Source: Streptomyces sp. HmicA12
Lineage (GTDB): Bacteria; Actinomycetota; Actinomycetes; Streptomycetales; Streptomycetaceae
Length of the DNA: 64,000 bases
Reading direction: 5' to 3'
NCBI RefSeq assembly: GCF_000373565.1
Contig: NZ_KB891807.1
Coordinates: 82,186 to 146,185 of the forward strand
Positions 1 to 8,460 of the stretch are shown one piece after another (the stretch's first letter is position 1; every line of letters begins with the position of its first letter). The notes beneath the pieces were generated by a model. It made no database searches, had not been told where the DNA came from, and saw only the letters and a list, made by a program, of their open reading frames with translations. The position numbers were made by a program, and so were the translations under genes.

Positions 1-116
1 AGCGGGACCAGCATTCGTTCTTGGATCTCCGCCCAGTCACGCGCGCGTGCGCACAGGTCCGCGCGCGGCACGGGTGCCGCGAGGGGAAGGTGCCGCTGCA
101 CGAGCGTAGGTGTCAT
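1..116 (-). CDS. N-terminal fragment of a gene leaving the window, possibly a SAM-dependent methyltransferase
   Basis: An ATG at 114-116 on the minus strand opens a frame that stays open to the window edge, giving 38 codons. The product begins MTPTLVQRHLPLAAPVP and continues with an RARDWAEIQERMLVP segment. That Trp-Ala-Glu-Ile-Gln-Glu-Arg-Met stretch resembles, from memory, the N-terminus of streptomycete class I methyltransferases, where it lies just before the GxGxG loop. The loop itself would lie outside the window, so the function is a guess. A purine-rich GGGGAA lies a few bases upstream. The gene is divergent from proS and the two share about 260 bp of upstream DNA. Confidence 0.5.
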   Translation of the reverse strand, partial: MTPTLVQRHLPLAAPVPRADLCARARDWAEIQERMLVP

Positions 117-362
117 GGAAAGTTCCCCAATTCGCCGAGAGATGCCGAGAGTTGTCGCCGATGCGTGTGGACCGTGTTCGCGCGCTCCTCGCACTCCCCC
201 CGTATGCCAGAAAACTCCGCATCGTCCGCCACGTCTAGGGGGTGTCGGGCAGGCGTACGCGCAATGCGCGCATGCACCGTCGTGCGCCCCCCGGAGGTCA
301 TATGACGGGTGCACGCTGGGCATACGGGCGAAAAGGATTCGGGTGCTCCGCAGCCCGCGCCG

Positions 363-368
363 TAGCAT
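363..368 (+). promoter_or_regulatory. -10 element (TAGCAT) for a leaderless proS transcript
   Basis: TAGCAT fits the TAnnnT streptomycete -10 consensus and ends seven bases before the ATG at 376. This is the geometry of a leaderless mRNA that starts on the A of the start codon. No ribosome binding site precedes 376, which agrees. The -35 region is poor. A start at 367 would overlap this box, so 376 is preferred. Confidence 0.4.
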
Positions 369-375
369 GCGCGCC

Positions 376-1791
376 ATGGCCAAAGCACCCGTTCTCACGC
401 CCCAGGCGGAAGACTTCCCGCGCTGGTACCAGGACCTGATCTCCAAGGCCGAACTGGCCGACAACGGACCGGTGCGCGGCACGATGGTCATCCGACCGTA
501 CGGCTACGGCCTGTGGGAGCGGATGCAGCAGGACATGGACCGGCGCATCAAGGAGACGGGCACGCAGAACGCGTACTTCCCGCTCCTGATCCCGCAGTCG
601 TACCTCACCAAGGAGGCCGACCACGTCGAGGGCTTCGCGCCCGAACTGGCCGTGGTCACGCACGGCGGCGGCAAGGAACTCGAAGAGCCCGCCGTCGTCC
701 GCCCCACCTCAGAGATGATCATCAACGACTACTTCTCGAAGTGGGTCCAGAGCTACCGCGACCTCCCGCTCCTCATCAACCAGTGGGCGAACGTGGTCCG
801 TTGGGAACTGCGGCCGCGTCTCTTCCTGCGTACGACGGAGTTCCTCTGGCAGGAGGGCCACACGGCGCACGCGACCTACGAGGAAGCGCGTGACTTCGCT
901 GCGCGCATCCACCGCCACGTCTACGCGGACTTCATGGAGAACGTCCTCGCCATGGACGTCGTCCTGGGACGCAAGACCCCCAAGGAGCGCTTCGCGGGCG
1001 CCATCAACACCCTCACCCTCGAAGGGATGATGGGCGACGGCAAGGCCCTCCAGATGGGCACCAGCCACGAACTCGGCCAGAACTTCGCCAAGGCGTTCCA
1101 CACCCAGTACCTGTCCAAGGAAGGCAAGCAGGAACTGGTCTGGCAGACCTCCTGGGGCTCCACGACCCGCATGATCGGCGCCCTGGTGATGATGCACGGC
1201 GACGACAACGGCCTGCGGGTCCCGCCGCGCCTCGCACCCACCCAGGTGGTCGTCCTCGCCATCAAGGGCGACGAAACAGTGCTCCGCAAGGTGCGCGAGA
1301 TCGGCGACGTACTGAAGGCGGCGGGAATCCGCGTGCACGTGGACGACCGCACGGACGTCCCCTTCGGGCGCCGAGCCGTCGACTGGGAGCTGAAGGGCGT
1401 CCCGGTCCGGGTCGAGATCGGGCCGCGCGACCTGGAGAACGGCACCGCGATGCTGGCCCGCCGCATCCCCGGCGGCAAGGAACCCGTGGCGCTCGACGCG
1501 CTCGCCGGGCTGCTGTCCGCCGTCCTGGAGGAGGACCAGGCGCTGCTCCTGAAGCAGTCGCGGGAGCGCCGCGAGTCCCGCACGACCGACGTCACCACCA
1601 TCGAGGAGGCCGTCGAGGCGGCCGCCGCGGGCGGCTGGGCGCGCATCCCGTGGGCCACCCTCGGCGAGGCGGGCGAGGCGAAGCTCGCCGAGCACGCGGT
1701 GTCCGTACGGTGTCTGCTCGCCGCCGACGGGTCGGTGCCGGACGCGGACGACGCACCCGGTAACGTCGCCGTCGTGGCGCGCGCCTACTGA
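376..1791 (+). CDS. proS: Prolyl-tRNA synthetase, short eukaryote/archaeal-type
   Basis: This enzyme charges tRNA-Pro with proline in the cytoplasm. The 471-residue product begins MAKAPVLTPQAEDFPRW. It shows class II synthetase features: a catalytic block ending FLRTTEFLWQEGH (motif 2, with the RxxE pattern), and a motif 3 region with TRMIGALVMMHGDDNGL followed by VPPRLAP. An anticodon-binding domain occupies roughly residues 285-380, and the chain ends in a C-terminal Tyr. It has no room for the roughly 180-residue INS editing domain of bacterial-type ProRS, so it belongs to the shorter archaeal/eukaryote-like group. ATG 376 is preferred over ATG 367 because a -10-like TAGCAT overlaps 367. 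Other streptomycetes, as I recall, carry a bacterial-type ProRS elsewhere, so this may be a second copy. Confidence 0.93.
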   Translation: MAKAPVLTPQAEDFPRWYQDLISKAELADNGPVRGTMVIRPYGYGLWERMQQDMDRRIKETGTQNAYFPLLIPQSYLTKEADHVEGFAPELAVVTHGGGKELEEPAVVRPTSEMIINDYFSKWVQSYRDLPLLINQWANVVRWELRPRLFLRTTEFLWQEGHTAHATYEEARDFAARIHRHVYADFMENVLAMDVVLGRKTPKERFAGAINTLTLEGMMGDGKALQMGTSHELGQNFAKAFHTQYLSKEGKQELVWQTSWGSTTRMIGALVMMHGDDNGLRVPPRLAPTQVVVLAIKGDETVLRKVREIGDVLKAAGIRVHVDDRTDVPFGRRAVDWELKGVPVRVEIGPRDLENGTAMLARRIPGGKEPVALDALAGLLSAVLEEDQALLLKQSRERRESRTTDVTTIEEAVEAAAAGGWARIPWATLGEAGEAKLAEHAVSVRCLLAADGSVPDADDAPGNVAVVARAY

Positions 1792-2040
1792 GCCGCCTGC
1801 TGAGCCGCCCACTGAGGCCGAAACGCATCTTGCGCATCTGACGCCCCCGCGCGCGGTCCCGACTACGCGCCGGGGCGTACGCGTTACTACGCACCACCTT
1901 GGTGTGAGCTGTGAGCCTTCTCCGCAGATCAGCGCACCCGCCCTCGTCAGGACGCATCAGCGGCAACTGACTGGTACGTGCAAATTATTTGGGATGCCCC
2001 GGAATAGGAACACGGAGGCACCTCGGCTCGTTGTCACGAC

Positions 2041-2637
2041 GTGAGCACGACACCACCTGTTCTCGCCGCAGAGCTGGCAGGGGCGTGGGCCGACATTCAG
2101 CGGCACCACCCCGAACTGCCGGATCTTGCCGCGCCCGAGTCCCTGATCGGGGAGTCGTCGTCCGCCTGCGGACACGAGCTCTCCTTCGAGCGACTGCTTC
2201 ACGAAGCAGTCCACGGCATCGCTGCCGCGCGCGGAATCCGCGACACCTCGCGCGCCGGCCGGTACCACAACCGCAGATTCCTGGCCATCGCCGAGGAGCT
2301 GGGCCTCGACCACCCCGAGGAACCGCACCCCAGCAGTGGCTTCTCGCTGGTCACGCTCAATCCGGAGGCCAAGCAGCGCTACCGCCAGACGATCGAGCGG
2401 CTCCAGCGCGCCCTGAAGGCACACACCGTGGCCACGGCCGCGGACACCAAGCGCAGCTTCCGGGGGCCGGCCGCACGGCACGGCTCCTCCGGGGGCGGCG
2501 TCCGCGTCAAGGCCGTCTGTGACTGCGGTCGCAATGTCCGCGTCGTACCGTCGGTGCTCGCCCAGGCGCCGATCGTCTGCGGCGGCTGCGGCAAGCCGTT
2601 CCGCATCCCGGAGGCGGTCGCCGCCGCCGCGAGCTGA
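2041..2637 (+). CDS. SprT-like zinc metalloprotein with a C-terminal zinc ribbon
   Basis: The 198-residue protein contains HEAVH at residues 54-58, matching the HExxH zinc-binding/catalytic motif. A further His at about residue 76 lies in a GRYHNRRF segment, and a Phe follows. That arrangement is typical of SprT-like domains. Near the C-terminus (about 160-187) two pairs, CDC and CGGC, look like a zinc ribbon, again as in SprT/Spartan relatives. These families are linked in general to DNA-protein crosslink or nucleoprotein handling; the substrate here is unknown. The start is GTG 2041 with only a distant GGAGG upstream. The gene stands alone between proS and the rpsP operon. Confidence 0.7.
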   Translation: MSTTPPVLAAELAGAWADIQRHHPELPDLAAPESLIGESSSACGHELSFERLLHEAVHGIAAARGIRDTSRAGRYHNRRFLAIAEELGLDHPEEPHPSSGFSLVTLNPEAKQRYRQTIERLQRALKAHTVATAADTKRSFRGPAARHGSSGGGVRVKAVCDCGRNVRVVPSVLAQAPIVCGGCGKPFRIPEAVAAAAS

Positions 2638-2841
2638 TCGTCGGGTCCTCGCTCCTGGTGGGGTGGCCGTACTGGTTTCGGCCGCCCCCTCGGCGTGTGG
2701 CACAATGGCTAGCTGTACTCGACAGTCGCACAGGACCCCTCTCTCCTCCGGCTGACGCGTCCATCGGGCACTCGGGTACCGCAACCCCACGCGGCAATCT
2801 CGCCGTGCCCACCCACGTCAAGACCAGGAGACACCACTTCC

Positions 2842-3264
2842 GTGGCAGTCAAGATCAAGCTGAAGCGTCTGGGCAAGATCCGTTCGCCTCACTACCGCAT
2901 CGTCGTCGCCGACTCCCGTACCCGCCGTGACGGCCGGGCCATCGAGGAGATCGGTCTGTACCACCCGGTGCAGAACCCGTCGCGCATCGAGGTCGACTCG
3001 GAGCGCGCGCAGTACTGGCTGAGCGTCGGCGCGCAGCCGACCGAGCCGGTCATGGCCATCCTGAAGCTCACCGGTGACTGGCAGAAGCACAAGGGTCTGC
3101 CCGCCCCGGAGCCGCTGAAGGTCGCCGAGCCGAAGAAGGCCCGCCCCTCCTTCGAGGCGCTTGCCACGGCCGACGAGCCCAAGGGTGAGGCCATCACCCA
3201 GAAGAAGAAGGCTGAGAAGAAGGACGAGGCCGCTGAGGCCGCGTCCGAGTCGACCGAGGCCTGA
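2842..3264 (+). CDS. rpsP: 30S ribosomal protein S16
   Basis: This small-subunit assembly protein binds 16S rRNA. The 140-residue sequence starts [20 protein letters not shown] and contains the S16 signature region [18 protein letters not shown]. The C-terminal 55 residues form a Lys/Glu/Ala-rich tail ([19 protein letters not shown]), a common actinobacterial extension. The start is GTG 2842, with AGGAG at 2826-2830 upstream. It heads the khpA-rimM-trmD-rplS translation cluster. A CACAAT hexamer at 2701-2706 could be part of its promoter, giving a leader of about 130 bases, but this is weak. Confidence 0.97.
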   Translation: MAVKIKLKRLGKIRSPHYRIVVADSRTRRDGRAIEEIGLYHPVQNPSRIEVDSERAQYWLSVGAQPTEPVMAILKLTGDWQKHKGLPAPEPLKVAEPKKARPSFEALATADEPKGEAITQKKKAEKKDEAAEAASESTEA

Positions 3265-3266
3265 GC

Positions 3267-3506
3267 ATGCTCGAGGAGGCTCTTGAGCACCTCGTGAAGG
3301 GCATTGTCGACAACCCCGACGATGTGCAGGTCGCCTCGCGCAACCTGCGCCGTGGGCGCGTCCTGGAAGTCCGGGTCCACCCGGACGACCTCGGCAAGGT
3401 GATCGGCCGCAACGGCCGCACCGCGCGCGCTCTGCGCACTGTCGTGGGCGCCATCGGCGGCCGCGGTGTCCGCGTCGACCTCGTCGACGTCGACCAGGTT
3501 CGCTGA
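3267..3506 (+). CDS. khpA: KH-domain RNA-binding protein KhpA
   Basis: The 79-residue product is a single KH domain with the GxxG-type loop in VIGRNGRTARALRTVV. This matches the small KhpA family, which partners other RNA-binding proteins and is commonly encoded just after rpsP. It begins two bases after the rpsP stop, so the two are co-translated from one message. The sequence ends RVDLVDVDQVR, the usual end of the family. A strong terminator follows. Confidence 0.9.
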   Translation: MLEEALEHLVKGIVDNPDDVQVASRNLRRGRVLEVRVHPDDLGKVIGRNGRTARALRTVVGAIGGRGVRVDLVDVDQVR

Positions 3507-3522
3507 CAAAGTTGAACACCGG

Positions 3523-3562
3523 CTCGGGCCGGGGAGGGCTTACGAGCCGTCCCCGGCCCGAG
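3523..3562 (+). terminator. Intrinsic terminator after rpsP-khpA
   Basis: A perfect 12-bp stem (CTCGGGCCGGGG at 3523-3534, complement at 3551-3562) closes a 16-base loop that itself contains a short GGCT/AGCC helix. There is no T-run, as is usual in Streptomyces. The last two bases of the stem coincide with the left end of the MITE-like repeat, so the element abuts or split the terminator. Confidence 0.75.
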
Positions 3563-3723
3563 GGCGTGTCGGGAAGTCCCGCACAGCGCCCACGATGCCC
3601 GGCACGCACCCTCGCCGCACCGGTCAAAGACCCGAGTAGCTCCGCTACCAGGGCCTTCGTCCGGCACGCCGAGGTCACGCACCGGACGCCGCGGACGCCG
3701 CACGGGACTTCCCGACACGCCCT
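3561..3723. mobile_element. MITE-like palindromic element, 163 bp with perfect 21-bp terminal inverted repeats
   Basis: The left end AGGGCGTGTCGGGAAGTCCC plus G (3561-3581) is repeated exactly in inverse orientation at 3703-3723. The interior also contains short palindromes, for example GTAG/CTAC around 3637-3650. It has no plausible coding sequence. Length and ends fit a non-autonomous MITE-type element mobilised in trans. No clear target duplication is visible; only an AG dinucleotide borders both sides. It lies between khpA and rimM, immediately after the terminator, and could affect transcription of rimM-trmD. Confidence 0.7.
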
Positions 3724-3750
3724 AGTCGTATGACAGGAGAGTTTCGGACC

Positions 3751-4308
3751 GTGCAGTTGGTAGTGGGGCGCATCGGCCGCGCCCATGGCATCAAGGGCGA
3801 AGTCACCATCGAGGTGCGCACCGACGAGCCCGAGCTGCGGCTCGGCCCCGGTGCGGTGCTCGCCACCGACCCGGCCGCCACGGGGCCGCTGACCATCGAG
3901 TCCGGCCGGGTGCACTCCGGCCGGCTGCTGCTGCGCTTCGAGGGCGTACGCGACCGGACCGCGGCCGAGGCGCTGCGCAACACGCTCCTGATCTCCGAGG
4001 TCGACCCGGAGGAGCTGCCGGAGGACGAGGACGAGTTCTACGACCACCAGCTCATGGACCTCGACGTCGTCACGGCCGACGGTGTCGAGGTAGGCCGGAT
4101 CACGGAGATCTCGCACCTGCCCTCGCAGGACCTGTTCATCGTGGAGCGGCCCGACGGCAGCGAGGTCATGATCCCGTTCGTCGAGGAGATCGTCAGCGAG
4201 ATCGACCTCGAGGAACAGAAGGCGATCATCACGCCGCCGCCCGGTCTGATCGACGACCGCGCCGAGATCGTGTCGTCGCGCGACGCGGCGGAGGAAGAGT
4301 CCGCATGA
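3751..4308 (+). CDS. rimM: 16S rRNA processing protein RimM
   Basis: RimM helps mature the 3' domain of 16S rRNA and binds S19. The 185-residue protein begins with the family hallmark [17 protein letters not shown], and carries a C-terminal PRC-barrel segment ([34 protein letters not shown]). The end is acidic. An in-frame ATG exists at 3730, but AGGAGAG at 3735-3741 lies after it and at proper distance from GTG 3751, so 3751 is the start. The stop overlaps the trmD start by four bases, giving translational coupling. Confidence 0.95.
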   Translation: MQLVVGRIGRAHGIKGEVTIEVRTDEPELRLGPGAVLATDPAATGPLTIESGRVHSGRLLLRFEGVRDRTAAEALRNTLLISEVDPEELPEDEDEFYDHQLMDLDVVTADGVEVGRITEISHLPSQDLFIVERPDGSEVMIPFVEEIVSEIDLEEQKAIITPPPGLIDDRAEIVSSRDAAEEESA

Positions 4309-5126
4309 GGCTCGACGTCGTCACGATCTTCCCCGAGTACCTGGAACCGCTGAACGTCTCGCTCGTGGGCAAGGCACGCGCGCGTGGCCAACTCGACGTC
4401 CACGCGCACGACTTGAGGCAGTGGACGTACGACCGGCACAACACGGTCGACGACACCCCCTACGGCGGCGGCCCCGGCATGGTCATGAAGACCGAGCCGT
4501 GGGGCGACTGCCTCGACGACGTCCTCGCCGACGGGTACGAGAACGGGGCGCACGGCCCCGCCCTGGTCGTCCCCACGCCCTCCGGGCGCCCCTTCACCCA
4601 GGAACTCGCGGTCGAGCTCTCCGAGCGCCCCTGGCTGGTCTTCACGCCCGCGCGCTACGAGGGCATCGACCGCCGCGTCATCGACGAGTACGCGACCCGT
4701 ATGCCGGTCTACGAGGTCTCGATCGGCGACTACGTCCTCGCGGGCGGGGAAGCCGCCGTGCTCGTCATCACGGAGGCCGTGGCACGCCTGCTGCCGGGCG
4801 TCCTCGGCAACGCGGCCTCGCACCAGGACGACTCCTTCGCGCCCGGAGCCATGGCCAACCTCCTCGAAGGGCCCGTCTACACCAAGCCGCCGCAGTGGCG
4901 CGGACGGGACATCCCGGAGGTGCTGCTCAGCGGACACCACGGCAAGATCGCCCGCTGGCGGCGCGACGAGGCGCTGCGCCGCACCACGCGCAACCGGCCC
5001 GACCTGATCGAGCGCACCGACCCCAAGGCCTTCGACAAGAAGGACCGCGAAATGCTCTCGATCCTGGGCTGGGGGCCGGGCCCCGACGGACGATTTGGGC
5101 CGACGCCCGAGGTCGTGGAAGAATAA
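4305..5126 (+). CDS. trmD: tRNA (guanine-N1)-methyltransferase TrmD
   Basis: TrmD methylates G37 of tRNAs that read CNN codons and so prevents frameshifting. The 273-residue SPOUT enzyme starts [16 protein letters not shown]. It contains the SAM-binding knot sequence [19 protein letters not shown] near residues 138-156 and the conserved DDSFAPG and [11 protein letters not shown] blocks. The start ATG overlaps the rimM stop (ATGA), so both come from one message. Length is normal for the family. Confidence 0.97.
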   Translation: MRLDVVTIFPEYLEPLNVSLVGKARARGQLDVHAHDLRQWTYDRHNTVDDTPYGGGPGMVMKTEPWGDCLDDVLADGYENGAHGPALVVPTPSGRPFTQELAVELSERPWLVFTPARYEGIDRRVIDEYATRMPVYEVSIGDYVLAGGEAAVLVITEAVARLLPGVLGNAASHQDDSFAPGAMANLLEGPVYTKPPQWRGRDIPEVLLSGHHGKIARWRRDEALRRTTRNRPDLIERTDPKAFDKKDREMLSILGWGPGPDGRFGPTPEVVEE

Positions 5127-5219
5127 GCCGCTGCTGTACGTCCAGCCTGCGCCCCTGCCACAGGGGGAAAGACGCTAGGCCCGACGCGATCAGCTACCGA
5201 AACTCATCGCATACCTCCC

Positions 5220-5241
5220 GCCGATGACCTGTGGCATCGGC
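5220..5241 (+). promoter_or_regulatory. Hairpin in the rplS leader
   Basis: A 7-bp stem (GCCGATG/CATCGGC) sits 18 bases upstream of the L19 start codon, within a 132-base gap after trmD. It could be a feedback structure or simply a stable leader element; nothing further supports a regulatory role. Confidence 0.25.
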
Positions 5242-5258
5242 GAAGAAAGCAGACGATC

Positions 5259-5609
5259 ATGTCTCACCTGCTCGACTCCGTCGACGCCGCGTCGCTGCGC
5301 AGCGACGTCCCCGCCTTCCGCCCGGGCGACACCGTCAACGTCCACGTCCGCGTCATCGAGGGCAACCGCTCCCGTGTGCAGCAGTTCAAGGGCGTAGTCA
5401 TCCGCCGCCAGGGCGCCGGCGTCCGCGAGACCTTCACGGTCCGCAAGGTCTCCTTCTCCGTCGGCGTGGAGCGCACCTTCCCGGTCCACACCCCGATCGT
5501 CGAGAAGATCGAGCTCGTCACCAAGGGTGACGTCCGTCGCGCCAAGCTGTACTACCTCCGCGAGCTGCGCGGCAAGGCTGCGAAGATCAAGGAGAAGCGC
5601 GAGAACTGA
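5259..5609 (+). CDS. rplS: 50S ribosomal protein L19
   Basis: The 116-residue protein sits at the 30S-50S interface. It carries the family signature [19 protein letters not shown] followed by [23 protein letters not shown], and ends in a basic [11 protein letters not shown] tail. The start ATG 5259 follows a short hairpin-containing leader. It closes the rpsP-khpA-rimM-trmD-rplS cluster and is followed by the signal peptidase genes. Confidence 0.97.
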   Translation: MSHLLDSVDAASLRSDVPAFRPGDTVNVHVRVIEGNRSRVQQFKGVVIRRQGAGVRETFTVRKVSFSVGVERTFPVHTPIVEKIELVTKGDVRRAKLYYLRELRGKAAKIKEKREN

Positions 5610-5687
5610 GCCGCCCGGCGCCCGCTCCGGGCGTCAGCGCATCTCGCGTACGGAGTCCTCAGGAGCGCCGGATAGCATCTGGCCTCG

Positions 5688-6419
5688 ATGGACACCGAAG
5701 CACAGCATGTGGAGCGCGACCGCTCCTCCCGGCCCGCAGAGCACACCTCACAGGGCGAGGAGGAACGGTCGCGCTCCTCTTTGCGTTCCAGGGATGTGCT
5801 GTCCCGGGGCTTCGAGGAAGTCGCCGGCTGGGTGCCTGGTGGCCGTGTCACGCTCTCGTTGCTGCTGAGCATGGTGTTCCTGCTGGCTTTCAGTGTCTTT
5901 GTGATGCAGCCGTTCCAGATCCCCAGCAGGTCGATGGAGGCCACGTTGAGGGTCGGGGACCGCGTTCTCGTAAATAAGTTGGCGTACCGTTTCGGTGCCG
6001 AACCGAAGCGCGGGGACGTGGTCGTCTTCGACGGCAGCGGGTACTTCGGTGAGGCCGACTACATCAAGCGCGTCGTGGGCGTAGGGGGAGACCACGTGGT
6101 CTGCTGCGACAGCAAGGGGAGGATCGAGGTGAACGGGCAGTCCGTGGACGAGCGGTCCCTCCTGTACGCGGGGGACGCGCCTTCGGAGGTGCCGTTCGAC
6201 ATCGAGGTTCCCGAAGGCACCCTCTTCCTGCTCGGTGACCACCGCAGCGACTCCCGTGACTCCCGCGACCTCATGGGCGCGCCCGGCGGCGGCTTCCTCC
6301 CGCTCGACCACGTGATCGGCAAGGCCGAGTGGATCGCCTGGCCGACCGGGCACTGGCGCTCTCTGCCGCGTGAAGACGTCTACGCGCGCGTGCCCGCACC
6401 CGGTGGCGCGCATGGGTAG
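5688..6419 (+). CDS. sipW: Type I signal peptidase SipW
   Basis: This membrane-bound serine protease cleaves signal peptides of exported proteins. The 243-residue product has a cytoplasmic, Glu/Ser-rich N-terminus and one membrane segment (about residues 52-72). The catalytic serine is in IPSRSME (Ser82) and the general-base lysine in YIKRVVG (Lys127). The GDHRSDSRDSR box is also present. A Cys-Cys pair follows the GVGGD motif. Unlike SipY and SipZ it has no second C-terminal membrane helix. It is the first of four tandem paralogues, an arrangement known from S. lividans (sipW-X-Y-Z). Its stop overlaps sipX. Confidence 0.93.
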   Translation: MDTEAQHVERDRSSRPAEHTSQGEEERSRSSLRSRDVLSRGFEEVAGWVPGGRVTLSLLLSMVFLLAFSVFVMQPFQIPSRSMEATLRVGDRVLVNKLAYRFGAEPKRGDVVVFDGSGYFGEADYIKRVVGVGGDHVVCCDSKGRIEVNGQSVDERSLLYAGDAPSEVPFDIEVPEGTLFLLGDHRSDSRDSRDLMGAPGGGFLPLDHVIGKAEWIAWPTGHWRSLPREDVYARVPAPGGAHG

Positions 6420-7545
6420 GCGGGGCAAGGCGCGGAGCGGCCACGGCGCCGCCGACGAACTGCTGCCCACCGGGAGCCGGCCCACCAGCGGGCCGGCGCA
6501 TCCCGGTCGCGCCGAGCGGCGCAAGCTCGCCCGCAAGGTGAAGCGGCGCAGAAGGCGTTCCGCGATCAAGGAGATACCGCTCCTCATAGGCGTCGCCCTG
6601 CTCATAGCCCTCGTCCTGAAGACCTTCCTCGTCCAGGCCTTCGTGATCCCGTCCGGCTCCATGGAGCAGACGATCAAGATCGGCGACCGGGTCGTGGTGG
6701 ACAAGCTCACGCCCTGGTTCGGCGCGAAGGTGCACCGCGGCGACGTCGTCGTCTTCAAGGACCCCGGTAAGTGGCTCACCGCGGAGACGGGCGAGAAGCA
6801 GGACCCACCGGTCGGCGTCAAGCAGATCAAGGAGGGCCTGACCTGGATCGGTCTGCTGCCCTCCGACAACGACCGCGATCTCATCAAGCGGGTCGTCGGT
6901 GTCGGCGGAGACACCGTGAAGTGCTGCGACAAGCAGGGCCGCGTCACCGTGAACGGGACGCCGCTGAACGAGACTTCGTACATCCACCCGGGCAACACCC
7001 CCTCCAAGTTCGACTTTTCGGTGAAGGTTCCCGAGGGCCGGTTGTTCGTGATGGGTGACCACCGCGCCAACTCGGCGGACTCCCGCTATCACCTCACCGA
7101 GGCCTACCACGGCACCGTCTCCGAGGAGTCGGTCGTCGGACGGGCCCGCGCCATCGTCTGGCCGATCGGCAACTGGACCACCCTGGGGGAGCCGGAGACG
7201 TTCTCGGCCGTGGCCGACGCGCAAGGTGACGGATCGACCGCGGCGTCGGGCGCGTCGCATAGGGTGGCCACCACGAACAGCGCTGTCACGAGTTCGACCG
7301 CATCGGATTCGGACGGAATGATCCCCCTCCCGACCCCTGCGGAACTCCCGCTCGTTATGGGAGTGGTGGGCCTGCATCGCGTAGGGATCAGGCAGCGGCA
7401 CGGAGTGAGGAGTGGATGTGGGGGACTTGGCGGTCGGCGCACGGTCAGGGCAAGGGCCCGAAGAGCAGCCCGGGCGATCCGACGACGCGGCGAGTCCGGC
7501 CGTGACGGACCACGGACCCGCAGACGAGGCGGGAGGCGGCGGTGA
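6412..7545 (+). CDS. sipX: Type I signal peptidase SipX
   Basis: This is the second signal peptidase of the cluster. A basic cytoplasmic region (KLARKVKRRRRRSAIKE) precedes the membrane helix ending LKTFLVQAFVIPSGSME, with catalytic Ser83. Lys159 lies in LIKRVVGVGGD, and GDHRANSADSRYH is box E. ATG 6412 overlaps the sipW stop by eight bases, and upstream in-frame codons would intrude further into sipW. The C-terminal roughly 90 residues are Thr/Ser- then Arg/Gly-rich and run 128 bases into sipY. They may be a real tail or may mark a lost earlier stop. Confidence 0.9.
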   Translation: MGRRGKARSGHGAADELLPTGSRPTSGPAHPGRAERRKLARKVKRRRRRSAIKEIPLLIGVALLIALVLKTFLVQAFVIPSGSMEQTIKIGDRVVVDKLTPWFGAKVHRGDVVVFKDPGKWLTAETGEKQDPPVGVKQIKEGLTWIGLLPSDNDRDLIKRVVGVGGDTVKCCDKQGRVTVNGTPLNETSYIHPGNTPSKFDFSVKVPEGRLFVMGDHRANSADSRYHLTEAYHGTVSEESVVGRARAIVWPIGNWTTLGEPETFSAVADAQGDGSTAASGASHRVATTNSAVTSSTASDSDGMIPLPTPAELPLVMGVVGLHRVGIRQRHGVRSGCGGLGGRRTVRARARRAARAIRRRGESGRDGPRTRRRGGRRR

Positions 7546-8368
7546 CGACTCCGGCGCGAAGCAGCAGAAGAAGCCCCGCTCCTTCTGGAAGGAGCTGCCG
7601 CTCCTCATCGGTATCGCGCTCGTCCTTGCTCTGCTGATCAAGACGTTCCTGGTCCAGGCGTTCTCCATCCCGTCGGCGTCCATGGAGAACACGCTGAAGA
7701 TCGGCGACCGCGTGCTCGTCGACAAGCTCACGCCGTGGTTCGGGTCCAAGCCGGAGCGCGGCGAGGTGATCGTCTTCCACGACCCCGCGGAATGGCTCGC
7801 GGGTGAGCCCACCGCGGAGCCGAACGCGGTGCAGCAGGTGCTGAGCTGGGTCGGTCTGATGCCCTCCGCCGACGAGAAGGACCTCATCAAGCGCGTCATC
7901 GGCGTCGGCGGCGACACCGTCGAGTGCAAGAGCACGGGCCCGCTGATGGTCAACGGCAAGGCGCTGAACGAGCCGTACGTGTACCCGGGCAACACCCCGT
8001 GCAGCGCGGACAATGCGGGCGGGACCTTCAAGGTGAAGGTTCCCGAGGGCAAAGTTTGGGTCATGGGTGACCACCGCCAGGACTCGATGGACTCCCGCTA
8101 CCACCAGAACGACAAGAACAACGGCTTCGTCCCGGTCGACAACGTCGTGGGCCGCGCCATCGTCGTCGCCTGGCCGCCCACGCACTGGTCCACGCTGCCG
8201 GTGCCGGACACCTTCGACCAGTCGGGCATCAACGCCGCGGCGAGCGCGGCTCCAGGCGCGCTCGGCCTCGCGGGCGCGGTGCCGCTGGTGATCTGGCGCA
8301 GGCGCAAGATTCACAAGGCCCTTACCGAGGGAAACACCGGGGTTTCTGCGACCGGTACCGCCGGGTAG
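7418..8368 (+). CDS. sipY: Type I signal peptidase SipY
   Basis: The third paralogue, about 316 residues, has a cytoplasmic N-tail and a membrane helix (PLLIGIALVLALLIKTFLV). Ser88 is in IPSASMEN, Lys158 in LIKRVIGVGGD, and GDHRQDSMDSRYH follows. A second hydrophobic C-terminal segment ends in the basic IWRRRKIHK, predicting two membrane anchors. It lacks the Cys-Cys pair seen after GVGGD in SipW, SipX and SipZ. GAGGAG at 7407-7412 favours GTG 7418; GTG 7412 is the alternative. In S. lividans the orthologue is, as I recall, the main signal peptidase. Confidence 0.92.
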   Translation: MGDLAVGARSGQGPEEQPGRSDDAASPAVTDHGPADEAGGGGDDSGAKQQKKPRSFWKELPLLIGIALVLALLIKTFLVQAFSIPSASMENTLKIGDRVLVDKLTPWFGSKPERGEVIVFHDPAEWLAGEPTAEPNAVQQVLSWVGLMPSADEKDLIKRVIGVGGDTVECKSTGPLMVNGKALNEPYVYPGNTPCSADNAGGTFKVKVPEGKVWVMGDHRQDSMDSRYHQNDKNNGFVPVDNVVGRAIVVAWPPTHWSTLPVPDTFDQSGINAAASAAPGALGLAGAVPLVIWRRRKIHKALTEGNTGVSATGTAG

Positions 8369-8460
8369 GGTGCCGTCCCAGATCGCCGATCTTCCGTGGT
8401 CCGAGCCATTCCTGGGCCGGGCCACGAGATCGATTTCTCCGACGCTGGGGAGCAACTGGG

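Noticed and set aside
709-1812. Long minus-strand open frame opposite proS
   Set aside because: Its composition mirrors the third-position GC bias of proS and it has no recognisable domain; it is an antisense shadow.
2818-4116. 432-codon minus-strand frame across rpsP-khpA-rimM
   Set aside because: It crosses a terminator and the MITE-like repeat and opposes three clear genes.
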